Below are positions 1 to 7,001 of a stretch of 64,000 nucleotides of DNA, in pieces; the first letter of the stretch is position 1; each line of letters opens with the position of its first letter. Origin of the DNA: Actinoplanes regularis. Lineage in GTDB: Bacteria > Actinomycetota > Actinomycetes > Mycobacteriales > Micromonosporaceae. Under the pieces are notes generated by a model. That model had not been told where the DNA came from and did no database searches. It saw only the letters and a list, made by a program, of their open reading frames with translations. A program made the translations under genes and the position numbers. The DNA is taken from assembly GCF_900188005.1 (NCBI RefSeq), contig NZ_FZNR01000008.1, positions 248,001 to 312,000 of the forward strand, written 5' to 3'.

Positions 1-378
1 GAGTGAACGCCGCGCCGACGGCACCGAACGGTGAAGTAGCGGCGCCACAGCCGGGCGGACCTGCAGCGGCACGAGTGAAGCGGGCCGGACCGTTCGGCGT
101 TGCATCGCCCGGGTGGCCCGGGTGGCAGCCGACTGGCGCTCCCGGTACAGGTCTTCGTCGAAGCCGCCCGGGGCAGCGAGGGCGGCAGCCGGCTCACCCT
201 CCCGGTCCAGATCTTCGGCAAGGCTGCCCGGGGCGGCGAGGCTCTCCGCAACGGCCGGAGCCGAGGACTCCGGGATCGCCGGCTGGGCCGGAAGCGCTTG
301 GACAGCCTCCACGGCGTGCTCGGCGGAATCTAGGGCCGGTGCCAGGACGGCCAGCGCAAGAGCGCCCGCGGTCAGCAC
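1..378 (-). CDS. putative secreted protein, C-terminus beyond left edge (partial)
   Basis: The minus strand stays open from a GTG at 378 to base 1, so the 3' end lies outside the window. The first residues (MLTAGALALAVLAPALDSA) look like a Sec signal peptide. After it come two imperfect repeats of an acidic motif of the form APGxxxEDLxRE, about 20 residues apart. A perfect GGAGG (408-412) sits 5 nt before an in-frame CTG at 402, which would add eight residues and may be the true, rare start. No family was recognised. The overlapping plus-strand frame has no signal or ribosome site and is judged spurious. Confidence 0.5.
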   Translation of the reverse strand, partial: MLTAGALALAVLAPALDSAEHAVEAVQALPAQPAIPESSAPAVAESLAAPGSLAEDLDREGEPAAALAAPGGFDEDLYRERQSAATRATRAMQRRTVRPASLVPLQVRPAVAPLLHRSVPSARRSL

Positions 379-616
379 ACGGCGGGTGGACGTACCGTGC
401 AGGGTTGCCTCCGAAATCGGCCCGGGGCACTCACGCGAATCCCATCCACAGCGCGGCCGATAGTGCCTGCCGCCCTATTGCCGCCGGTGAAGGAGCGCAA
501 TGGGAACCCGGACAACTCTATGCATTCCGTGAACCATGGCAACACACCTTGAATTGCGGCGTGGGTAAGTTCAGATTATTTTCCCCCCGGATCACCAGAA
601 CATAAAGCGGACATCG

Positions 617-1309
617 TCACCGAGCGGACGGCAGCCGCATCCGCACTCCCGGCGCGGACCCGGATACCCGGAACGAGACCTCGCTGAGCTGGGAGTCCTT
701 GGGGACGTCGAACGGCAGGACACCGTTCACCGAGGCGCCCGGGCGGATTTCGTCGAGCAGCGTCGGACTGCCGTCGTTGAGAAATACCTCCGCATCGTCG
801 GCGACCGCGTAGACTCCGCCCTCGGTGTCGTAGACACGCTGTACGGAGCTGTCGAACAGATCCGGCTCCTGACCGTTATTGGTGACCCGCACATCGAGCA
901 GACAGAATTGCCCGTGCGCCCGCTGTTCCAACGCCTCCGGGCCGATCCTGGAGAAACCGCACCGCACGCCCTTGACCCGGAGCCCGAACCCGCCGGGCTC
1001 CGCCTCGGTGGCACCGGCCGGCGCCAGCCCGCTGATCACCACCGGCCCGCCGGCCTGACTGTCGGCGGTCGCCACCGCCCAGATCCCGAACATGATCAGG
1101 ACCAGGACGGCGAGCACGCCACCGCCCACCCAGATCCGGGTGCGCCAGAGCAGCGTCCACTCGTCCAGACCCTCGTCGTCAGGGTCGACCACCCGAACGC
1201 GTGGCGCACGGTGTGATGTGTAGGCCACAGGCTCTCCCAGCGAACGGGGCGCGCCCGGGAGTCGGACACGCTGTCCGTCCATGCTGGGTTCGCCACGGCC
1301 GCTCACCAT
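617..1309 (-). CDS. single-pass membrane protein with DUF4352-like extracytoplasmic domain
   Basis: About 230 residues. A charged N-terminal cytoplasmic part of about 70 residues precedes one strong membrane segment (GGGVLAVLVLIMFGIWAVAT). The rest is an outside domain with a cysteine pair (VRCGF and QFCLLDV), the VTNNGQEP element and a late PFDVPKDSQL strand, as expected of the immunoglobulin-like DUF4352 family of actinobacterial lipoproteins and membrane proteins. Several in-frame starts exist (TTG 1324, GTG 1312, ATG 1309, ATG 1282). ATG 1309 has a GGCGAG five bases upstream. Function unknown. It lies downstream of the oxidoreductase gene on the same strand, but a hairpin separates them. 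Confidence 0.75.
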   Translation of the reverse strand: MVSGRGEPSMDGQRVRLPGAPRSLGEPVAYTSHRAPRVRVVDPDDEGLDEWTLLWRTRIWVGGGVLAVLVLIMFGIWAVATADSQAGGPVVISGLAPAGATEAEPGGFGLRVKGVRCGFSRIGPEALEQRAHGQFCLLDVRVTNNGQEPDLFDSSVQRVYDTEGGVYAVADDAEVFLNDGSPTLLDEIRPGASVNGVLPFDVPKDSQLSEVSFRVSGSAPGVRMRLPSAR

Positions 1310-1327
1310 CACGACTCGCCGCAAAAC

Positions 1328-1350
1328 CGACTTTATCTGCCATAAGGTCG
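1328..1350 (-). terminator. hairpin between oxidoreductase and DUF4352-like gene
   Basis: Arms 1328-1336 and 1342-1350 pair at 8 of 9 positions around a 5-nt loop. On the minus strand the stem is followed by a short T run (GGTTTTGC), so it could end transcription of the upstream oxidoreductase gene. It could equally be an operator for the DUF4352-like gene, whose start is about 20 nt away. Confidence 0.4.
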
Positions 1351-1375
1351 AAGTGATGTTCCCCTGATCGAGTGG

Positions 1376-2338
1376 TCAGCGCAGCAGGACGAGCTTTCCA
1401 AGGTGATCGCTGGACTCCAGCACACGCTGCGCCTCGGCCGCCTCGGACAGCGGGAAGGTGGCGTGGATGACGGGTTTCACCACACCCGCGGCGACCAGCG
1501 GCCACACCTGATCGCGGACCCCGCTCACGATCCTGGCCTTCTCCGCCGGTGGGCGAGCCCGCAGCGAAGTGGACGAGACGCTGCCCCGCTTGGCCATCAG
1601 CGCGCCCAGGTCCAGCTCGGTCCGGGTACCGCCCTGGAATCCGATCACCGAGATCCGGCCGTTGGGCGCGAGCGCCTCGATGTTGCGGGCCAGGTACTTC
1701 GCGCCGATGATGTCGAGCACCACGTCGGCGCCACGGCCGCCGGTGACGTCGTGCACCACCCGTACGAAATCCTGCTCCTGATAATCGATCGTCACGTCGG
1801 CGCCGAGCGCACGCAGCCGCTCATGCTTCGCCGCCCGCGCGGTCACCAGCACCGTCGCCCCCAGCGCCTTGCCCAACTGGACCGCGAACGTGCCGATCCC
1901 GCTGCCACCGCCGTGCACCAGGAACGTCTCCCCGGAACGCAACCGGTCGTGGGCCACCACGTTGGACCAGACCGTGCAGGCCACCTCGGGCAGCGCGGTG
2001 GCCTCGACCAGCGACAGCCCGACCGGCACCGGCAGCAACTGGCCCACCGGCACCGCGACACGCTCCGCATAGCCCCCACCGGCCAGCAGCGCGCACACCC
2101 GCTCACCCACGTGATGCCCGCCGACTCCCGGACCGACCGCGCTGATCACACCGGAGCACTCCAGCCCCGGATAGACCGGAGCACCCGGCGGAGGTGGATA
2201 GTGCCCCTGCCGTTGCAGCAGGTCAGCACGGTTGACCGCGGCGGCGGTGACGTCGACGACCACCTCACCCTCACCCGGCTCCGGATCCGGAACCTCGGCC
2301 CATCGCAGCTGCTTGTCCTCGATCACGATCGCGCGCAT
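1376..2338 (-). CDS. NAD(P)H:quinone oxidoreductase, zinc-independent MDR family
   Basis: 320 residues, the normal length for quinone oxidoreductases of the medium-chain dehydrogenase/reductase superfamily. The N-terminal GroES-like domain contains NRADLLQRQGHYPPPPG and YPGLECSG. The Rossmann domain has the NADPH-binding HGGGSGIGTFAVQLG at about residues 142-156. The zinc-ligand cysteine cluster of alcohol dehydrogenases is absent, which fits a zeta-crystallin-like reductase. Likely reaction: NADPH-dependent reduction of quinones in the cytosol. The ATG at 2338 starts the canonical MRAIVIED. The tRNA-Ser gene lies divergently upstream. Confidence 0.88.
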   Translation of the reverse strand: MRAIVIEDKQLRWAEVPDPEPGEGEVVVDVTAAAVNRADLLQRQGHYPPPPGAPVYPGLECSGVISAVGPGVGGHHVGERVCALLAGGGYAERVAVPVGQLLPVPVGLSLVEATALPEVACTVWSNVVAHDRLRSGETFLVHGGGSGIGTFAVQLGKALGATVLVTARAAKHERLRALGADVTIDYQEQDFVRVVHDVTGGRGADVVLDIIGAKYLARNIEALAPNGRISVIGFQGGTRTELDLGALMAKRGSVSSTSLRARPPAEKARIVSGVRDQVWPLVAAGVVKPVIHATFPLSEAAEAQRVLESSDHLGKLVLLR

Positions 2339-2414
2339 GGAGCCGACTCTGCCCTACGGGTACGACACGAACACAGCGCCGAGCGGGCGTCTGGCAGACT
2401 GGAGCCGCAACGCG

Positions 2415-2499
2415 GGAGGGCTCGCCTAGTGGCCGATGGCGCCGGTCTTGAAAACCGGTATGGGGAAACTCATCGTGGGTTCGAATCCCACGCCCTCCG
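2415..2499 (+). tRNA. tRNA-Ser(UGA)
   Basis: An 85-nt class II tRNA. The acceptor arm GGAGGGC (2415-2421) pairs with GCCCTCC (2492-2498), followed by discriminator G. The D region has CCTAGTGGCCGATGG, the anticodon stem-loop is CCGGTCTTGAAAACCGG with anticodon TGA, then a long variable arm and the T arm GTGGGTTCGAATCCCAC. CCA is not encoded. This is the only complete copy here. Its 3' 62 nt are repeated twice downstream, marking it as an integration target. Confidence 0.96.
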
Positions 2500-2518
2500 C
2501 TCTCACGAGCAGCAAAAA

Positions 2519-2554
2519 CCGCCGCTGACCAGGGGTAACCCAGGTCAGCGGCGG
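2519..2554 (+). terminator. terminator after tRNA-Ser
   Basis: Perfect 12-bp arms (CCGCCGCTGACC at 2519-2530, its complement at 2543-2554) around a 12-nt loop, 20 bases after the tRNA. It is followed by only a weak T-containing tail. Confidence 0.7.
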
Positions 2555-2631
2555 TCATCGTAGATCACCGGCCGGTCTCGCTCGATCTCGCCGAATCTCA
2601 CTCGTCGCGGCAAATACGCGGCAACGGAACC

Positions 2632-3262
2632 TCAGCGTTCGTGCTGGTCACCGTCCAGTTTCAGGGCATCCTCGATCCGGCGACGGGCCGCCGTCCCCTG
2701 CCCCTCGATGCACTTCGCGTAGACCCGCAAGACCACTTGCACGCCGTGTCCGGCCCACTCCGCGACCTGCGTCGCCGGTACGCCCGCGTTGAGTTGCAGG
2801 GACACGCACGCGTGCCGCAGGTCGTACGGCCGTCCGGCCAGCGGCGATCGGTGCTGTGCCGGGGTGAGCGCGGCCTTCCGTGCCGCGCGCCAGGTCCGCG
2901 AGTAGGTCTCTCGGGACAGCGGGCCACCGCCGTGCCGGCGTGGAGCGACGAACAGCCGGCCGTCCGGAGCGCACCCGAATACGGCGATGTGCCATCGCAG
3001 GATCCGCACGAGCGGCGGCGACGCGGGCACCGGCCGGACTGCGTTCTTGGCCCGGTGCTTCAACTCTCGGTCTTCCTTGGTGGCGGTCGCGTCGTCGCCC
3101 CAACCTTCCCCCACGTGCAGGCTCGATCCCGTGAGGCGTAGTTCGCCCCATCCGTCGTCGTCGGGCACGTCGCAGTCCGTGTCCCGTAGGTGCACCGCCT
3201 CGGCGGGTCGCAGGCCGGCGAAGTAGAGGCAGACGAAGAACGCCACGAGCCGCGGCGCGATG
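2632..3262 (-). pseudogene. tyrosine recombinase/integrase, catalytic domain only
   Basis: Only the C-terminal catalytic half remains (about 205 residues against 350-450 for full actinobacterial integrases). The first catalytic Arg is in YFAGLRPAEA, the box II arginine in YDLRHACVS, then WAGHGVQVVLRVYAK with the His and the nucleophile Tyr. The SAM-like core-binding domain is missing. Integrase-like sequence starts near APRLVAFFVCLYF (about 3260). Beyond that the DNA encodes a HAD hydrolase fragment in a different frame. The gene sits beside the tRNA-Ser att site, where an element integrase is expected. It could still be translated from GTG 3246, but independent recombination activity is unlikely. 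Confidence 0.8.
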
Positions 3263-3370
3263 TCGCCAGACGCCGAGCAGCTCGCCGGTGCGGTGCGCGA
3301 GGGGCTCGCGATACTCCTCAGCGCCGGGGTCGGTCAGCGTGCCGAAGTAGCCGAAGATCACCGCGCGCAT
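3263..3370 (-). pseudogene. N-terminal fragment of a HAD-family hydrolase
   Basis: About 36 residues from ATG 3370 resemble the start of HAD phosphatases (MRAVIFGYFGTLTDPGAEEY). In the family the first motif reads DxxGTLT; here the nucleophile Asp is replaced by Gly (GGC where GAC is usual). The similarity stops where integrase sequence starts in another frame, so this is a recombination scar between two broken genes. Confidence 0.55.
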
Positions 3371-3529
3371 GGCCCACACACGGACGCGCCGGAGACCCCC
3401 CGTGGTGCGAGGGCCTCCGGCGAGGCGGTTCCGTGCGGTGGATCAGGATCCGCGAAGGATCAGGTTGCCGTTGTCCGCGGCGCCGCTTGTTTCGCTGGCG
3501 CGTTTTGCGGCGCCGCATTCCCCGCGGCT

Positions 3530-4480
3530 TTATCCCGCTGGCGTTTCGTTCAAGCCCAAACCACGCAGGATGTTATCGCGGTTCGCGTTTCCGCGCAGCG
3601 CGGTCAAGGAATTCAAGCGGCCCAGCAAAGTCGTGGAAGATGCGGGGCATTTCAAGTCTTGAATCGCCGACAAGGTCTTTTCAAAACGTTGGATGCGGCT
3701 TTCGAGGTCCGTTCCACTCGGAAGGTTCGCATTCTTGAGCGCTACCTGCGCGTTCACTTGGGCTTGAGTGGGCGGGCAGCGACCGGGAACGTTTACCCCG
3801 GTAGGGCCAACGCGGTCGGCCGTCGCGTTCGGATTGCCCGGGCTGAAACCCAGCGCCGGCACCAAAGCGTTAATGTTACCGGAGCTGGCTCCGGCGTTCC
3901 CCGTCGCTCCACTCGCGGCCCCGTCACCGGATCCTGTGGCGGCGGCTTTGTCCGCTGGCGTTTCGTTCAAACCCAAACCACGCAGGATGTTATCGCGGTT
4001 CGCGTTTCCGCGCAGCGCGGTCAAGGAATTCAAGCGGCCCAGCAAAGTCGTGGAAGATGCGGGGCATTTCAAGTCTTGAATCGCCGACAAGGTCTTTTCA
4101 AAACGTTGGATGCGGCTTTCGAGGTCCGTTCCACTCGGAAGGTTCGCATTCTTGAGCGCTACCTGCGCGTTCACTTGGGCTTGAGTGGGCGGGCAGCGAC
4201 CGGGAACGTTTACCCCGGTAGGGCCAACGCGGTCGGCCGTCGCGTTCGGATTGCCCGGGCTGAAACCCAGCGCCGGCACCAAAGCGTTGATGTTACCGGA
4301 GCTGGCTCCGGCGTTCCCCGTCGCTCCACTCTGGTTCGTGGCGGCGTTGCTCATGCCGGTGCTGACGGCGAACGCGGTGCCGGCCAGAGCCGCAGCGGCA
4401 AGTCCCATGGCGATCTTGCGGTTGCGCCCGGTGAGTCCACTGCCCGGCCGCCGGTACGCACTGCTGCGTGATCTCCTCAT
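3530..4480 (-). CDS. secreted protein with two near-identical 139-residue repeats
   Basis: 316 residues. The signal peptide (about residues 1-47, cleavage near SNA/AT) is almost identical to that of the RlpA-like protein at 31390. Two copies of a 139-residue unit follow, each with ATGNAGASSGN, FSPGNPNATADRVG, the two cysteines (GRCPPTQ and DLKCPAS) and LLGRLNSLTALRGNANRDN. Copy one continues into ADKAAATGSGDG. Copy two ends at once (ETPAG then TAA) because of one extra base near 3534-3536; without it the frame would run about 25 residues further. The body of the protein was not recognised. It is exported, and its upstream DNA also matches the 31.3-kb locus. Confidence 0.65.
   Translation of the reverse strand: MRRSRSSAYRRPGSGLTGRNRKIAMGLAAAALAGTAFAVSTGMSNAATNQSGATGNAGASSGNINALVPALGFSPGNPNATADRVGPTGVNVPGRCPPTQAQVNAQVALKNANLPSGTDLESRIQRFEKTLSAIQDLKCPASSTTLLGRLNSLTALRGNANRDNILRGLGLNETPADKAAATGSGDGAASGATGNAGASSGNINALVPALGFSPGNPNATADRVGPTGVNVPGRCPPTQAQVNAQVALKNANLPSGTDLESRIQRFEKTLSAIQDLKCPASSTTLLGRLNSLTALRGNANRDNILRGLGLNETPAG
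3535..4331. repeat. 380-bp direct repeat, period 417 bp
   Basis: Copies 3535-3914 and 3952-4331 differ at only two positions that I could find (3556 against 3973, and one base in the GTTAATG/GTTGATG context). The period of 417 bp is exactly 139 codons, so the duplication is in frame. The near identity indicates a recent event. Confidence 0.9.
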
Positions 4481-4541
4481 GCCCGTGTTTACGTGGCTCG
4501 TCTTCGAGCGGACGGGGTTCGTACCTTAAATATCCTTAAAT
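4481..4541 (-). promoter_or_regulatory. conserved 5' leader of the island secreted protein
   Basis: These roughly 60 bases are nearly the same as the leader of the RlpA-like gene (31326-31389). Both carry two copies of TTTAAGG spaced 10 bp apart (here as CCTTAAA at 4524-4530 and 4534-4540), a GGGGTTCGTACC block, and a small CTCG/CGAG hairpin whose loop differs between the two loci. Such conservation outside coding DNA suggests a promoter or operator plus an RNA hairpin. Confidence 0.5.
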
Positions 4542-4544
4542 GCT

Positions 4545-4725
4545 TCAACCCCACAGTGACTCGGGTGCGTGCAGGCGCAACATCGTGGTGCCCACGTCGG
4601 CGGGCACGCGACCCGCGGTGCACAGGGAGACGCCCACCATGACGACGAACGCCAACGAAACGGTCCAGGCGGCAGGCTGACCGACGAGCACCGCCGAGGA
4701 GATCCACGAGACACGGCCTAGGCGG
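4545..4725 (-). pseudogene. C-terminal remnant of a sodium:solute symporter
   Basis: Read on the minus strand, this encodes VLVGQPAAWTVSLAFVVMVG, then GRVPADVGTTMLRLHAPESL and a TGA at 4545-4547. It matches the last about 50 residues of the complete symporter ending at 31325 with many substitutions. The rest of the transporter is absent. The fragment sits at the same distance upstream of the secreted-protein gene as in the 31-kb locus, so the block moved as one piece, probably by transfer from a related genome. Confidence 0.8.
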
Positions 4726-4905
4726 ACGTTGCATGAAAGCGGCTTGCCCGCCAGAAACTACTTTTAACGGGCAATCGCGCCATGGCTCCATCACGGCACG
4801 CCGCTCCGCTGGAACGCCAAGAGGACTGAAACAGAAGGAGCGGCGGCAACCGGGCGGCAACGCGCGCCCTTGTCTTACTGTTTCAGCAGGTCAGAGACAT
4901 GCGAC

Positions 4906-4967
4906 CGCCGGTCTTGAAAACCGGTATGGGGTAACTCATCGTGGGTTCGAATCCCACGCCCTCCGCT
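4906..4967 (+). repeat. tRNA-Ser 3' remnant, second att-like copy
   Basis: 62 bp identical to 2440-2501 of the tRNA-Ser region except for one base (GGGGTAACTC against GGGGAAACTC). It lacks the 5' acceptor and D arm, so it is not a functional tRNA. It is interpreted as an attachment-site duplication left by integration. Confidence 0.9.
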
Positions 4968-4982
4968 TCATTGAACAGCAAT

Positions 4983-5020
4983 ACCCCCGCTGACCTGCGC
5001 GAACGCAGGACAACGGGGGT
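4983..5020 (+). terminator. terminator after second tRNA remnant
   Basis: Outer arms ACCCCCG (4983-4989) and CGGGGGT (5014-5020) enclose an inner CCTGCG/CGCAGG hairpin (4994-4999/5004-5009). A T-rich tail (TCTCTGTGTT) follows. The CCGCTGACC element is shared with the hairpin after the intact tRNA, so the two flanks are related. Confidence 0.65.
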
Positions 5021-5137
5021 TCTCTGTGTTAGATCCTCAGTCTCACTCGACCTCACTCCGGACCGCTTGATCTCGCTCGCCGCGATCAATACGCGACAAT
5101 GAACTGGTCCCGCTGGTCTTGTCGCAGGTGGCGTTGA

Positions 5138-6763
5138 TCAGCGTGCGGTGCGCTGTGGTTCGGCGGCCGGGCTGGTGACCGGCAGGGTGAGGGTGAAGGT
5201 CGCCCCTTTGGGTTGGTGTGGCTGGTAGCCGATTTGCAGGTTGCTGGCGGTGGCGAGTCGGTGGGCGAGGTACAGGCCGAGTCCGGTGCCGGGTTTGGTG
5301 GTGGCGACACCGGTGTCGGCGCGGGCGAAGCGGTCGAACAGGCGGTCGACGAATTGTGGTGGGACGCCTTCGCCGTGGTCGCTGACCTGGATGTTCAGGT
5401 TCTCGTCCGTGCGGGCGACGGTGATGTCGATCGGGGGGCTGCCGTATTTGACGGCGTTGCCGATCAGGTTGCCGAGGATGAGCTGGAGGAAGGCGGGGTC
5501 GGCGTAGGCAGTGGCTTCGTCGTCGGTCGCGGTGATGGTGATGCCATGGCCGGGTTCGAGGCCGAGGCCCTCGACTGCTTGCCGGATGGCCCGGTTGATG
5601 TTCAGCAGTGCTGGATGCGCGGTGATGGCGCCCGCGTCGAGTCGGGACAGGGTGAGGATCTCCTCGACGATGCGGTCGGCGCGGTGCCCGCCGTTGGTGA
5701 TGCGCCGGATGTAGCGATGTTTTTCTTTCTCGTCCAGATCGGTCCATTCGTCGAGCAGGATCTCGCCGTAGGAGACGATGGAGCTCAGTGGCTGGCGCAC
5801 ATCGTGGCTGAGCATGGTGATGAAGTCGCCCAGCTGCGTGTTCGCCCGATGCAGGTCCTGGCGGCTGCGTCGCGTACGGGCAACCGCGGCGACCAATAGC
5901 AATCCGATGCCAGCAGCGATGGTGACGGCTACGTGGAGACCGATTTCGGCGCCGGCCATCGGTGCGAACAAATAGTCTTCGGTGGCGCTCGCGATGAGCC
6001 GCCACGGGGTGTCGCGGATGTCCACGGTGGTGTAGCGCCACCATTGGCCGCCCTGCCGTACCCGGCCTTGTTGATCCACTTGCCGTGTTGCGGCCAGCTC
6101 TGCGTCGAGTCGGGTCGACTCGAGCACGCCGGTGCTCTGATTGGCGGCGACGATCGTGCCTGTGTCGTCGACCAAGTTGAGGTGCACCTCCGAGCGGGGA
6201 ATCACGGCGGACAGGAACCCCGCCAGCGAACCCTTGCCGATCGCGACCGATCCGGCGAACACCCGCCGACCAGTTGCGGCATCGAAGGGCACTGCGATGT
6301 TCGCCACCGGCGGACGGTCCGAAGCGAATACGATCGCGGAGGATACGATTGGCTGACCCTGGCGTACCGCAACGTCCAGATGTGGGTACCCCTCGGTCAG
6401 ATCCTGCCCGAGGGGAAGTGCGCCGGCGGGGGCCACATGCAGCACCCGTCCCTGGGCGTCAAGCAGGACCGCTCCCGACAGGCTCAACCCATCGACCGCC
6501 CGCCTGAAGTCGCGTTCCGCGACGACGGAGTCGCCGAGGAACGTCTCCGCCTGCTGGCGCTGCCGGTTGATCTGATCATCGACGAAGCCGGTGATGAAGT
6601 TCGCCAACAGCTCGATTCGCTGGTTGAACCGCCGCACCAATCCGTCCTGGCTGGAGTGTTGCAGCGCGGCGACACTACCCACTGCTGCGACGGTCAGAAT
6701 CAGCCACACAGTCAGCGGCAGCGCAGCGCCACGCCATAGGGTAGAAGACCGCAAAAGACGCAT
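5138..6763 (-). CDS. membrane sensor histidine kinase, orphan, in island
   Basis: 541 residues. A first membrane segment (about 13-33), an extracytoplasmic sensor region of about 245 residues that resembles a Cache domain (VLLDAQGRVLHVAPAG, IVSSAIVFASDRPPVANIAVP), and a second membrane segment (about 278-297). The kinase core has phospho-acceptor His in LSHDVRQPLSSIVSYGEIL, then N box GNLIGNAVKYGSPP, G1 VSDHGEGVP and G2 GTGLGLYLAHRL. All catalytic boxes are intact, so it probably phosphorylates a response regulator in reply to a small extracellular ligand. No response regulator adjoins it. It lies between the second and third tRNA remnants. Confidence 0.87.
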   Translation of the reverse strand: MRLLRSSTLWRGAALPLTVWLILTVAAVGSVAALQHSSQDGLVRRFNQRIELLANFITGFVDDQINRQRQQAETFLGDSVVAERDFRRAVDGLSLSGAVLLDAQGRVLHVAPAGALPLGQDLTEGYPHLDVAVRQGQPIVSSAIVFASDRPPVANIAVPFDAATGRRVFAGSVAIGKGSLAGFLSAVIPRSEVHLNLVDDTGTIVAANQSTGVLESTRLDAELAATRQVDQQGRVRQGGQWWRYTTVDIRDTPWRLIASATEDYLFAPMAGAEIGLHVAVTIAAGIGLLLVAAVARTRRSRQDLHRANTQLGDFITMLSHDVRQPLSSIVSYGEILLDEWTDLDEKEKHRYIRRITNGGHRADRIVEEILTLSRLDAGAITAHPALLNINRAIRQAVEGLGLEPGHGITITATDDEATAYADPAFLQLILGNLIGNAVKYGSPPIDITVARTDENLNIQVSDHGEGVPPQFVDRLFDRFARADTGVATTKPGTGLGLYLAHRLATASNLQIGYQPHQPKGATFTLTLPVTSPAAEPQRTAR

Positions 6764-6914
6764 ATAGCGCAGAGTAACTAAGATCGGGCTTGTGCCTGGT
6801 CCAGAACGGTGGATCGTCGAGCCCGTCTACGGCACTCGGATGCTGCACCGCCTACCAGCGGATCCTCACCGCCTGGGCACCCGCAGGCAGCAAGGCGCGC
6901 CCGATCCACGGGCG

Positions 6915-6974
6915 GCCGGTCTCGAAAACCGGCATGGGGAACTCATCGGGGGTTCGAATCCCACGCCCTCCGCT
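6915..6974 (+). repeat. tRNA-Ser 3' remnant, third, most diverged att-like copy
   Basis: 60 bp matching the 3' part of tRNA-Ser with three substitutions and one deletion. The anticodon position reads CGA instead of TGA. The upstream DNA has no GGAGGGC acceptor or D arm, so it is not a tRNA-Ser(CGA) gene. It probably marks the outer right end of the integrated block. Confidence 0.82.
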
Positions 6975-7001
6975 CCAGACCGACCAGGTGAAACGTTCGG
7001 C

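Larger units (their letters stand above)
2440..6974. mobile_element. tandem remnants of tRNA-Ser-integrated elements (degenerate genomic island)
   Basis: The segment between the anticodon region of tRNA-Ser and the last 3' tRNA remnant. Three direct repeats of the tRNA 3' part (2440-2501, 4906-4967, 6915-6974) divide it into two blocks. Block one holds a truncated tyrosine integrase, a HAD fragment, a duplicated secreted protein and a symporter remnant. Block two holds an intact sensor kinase. No replication, excision or conjugation genes remain. The gaps 3371-3529, 4726-4905, 5021-5137 and 6764-6914 contain nothing I could identify. The integrase type and tRNA target suggest decayed AICE-like or phage-like elements; which of the two cannot be told. 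Confidence 0.7.

Noticed and set aside
4883..5089. Open frames across the tRNA copies, giving peptides such as GFESHA or EGVGFEP.
   Set aside because: They are translations of tRNA sequence seen at each copy and have no start signals.
6881..6974. A possible tRNA-Ser(CGA) gene, because the third copy reads CGA at the anticodon.
   Set aside because: No 5' acceptor strand or D arm precedes it, and the variable region has a deletion. Only the 3' part is present.
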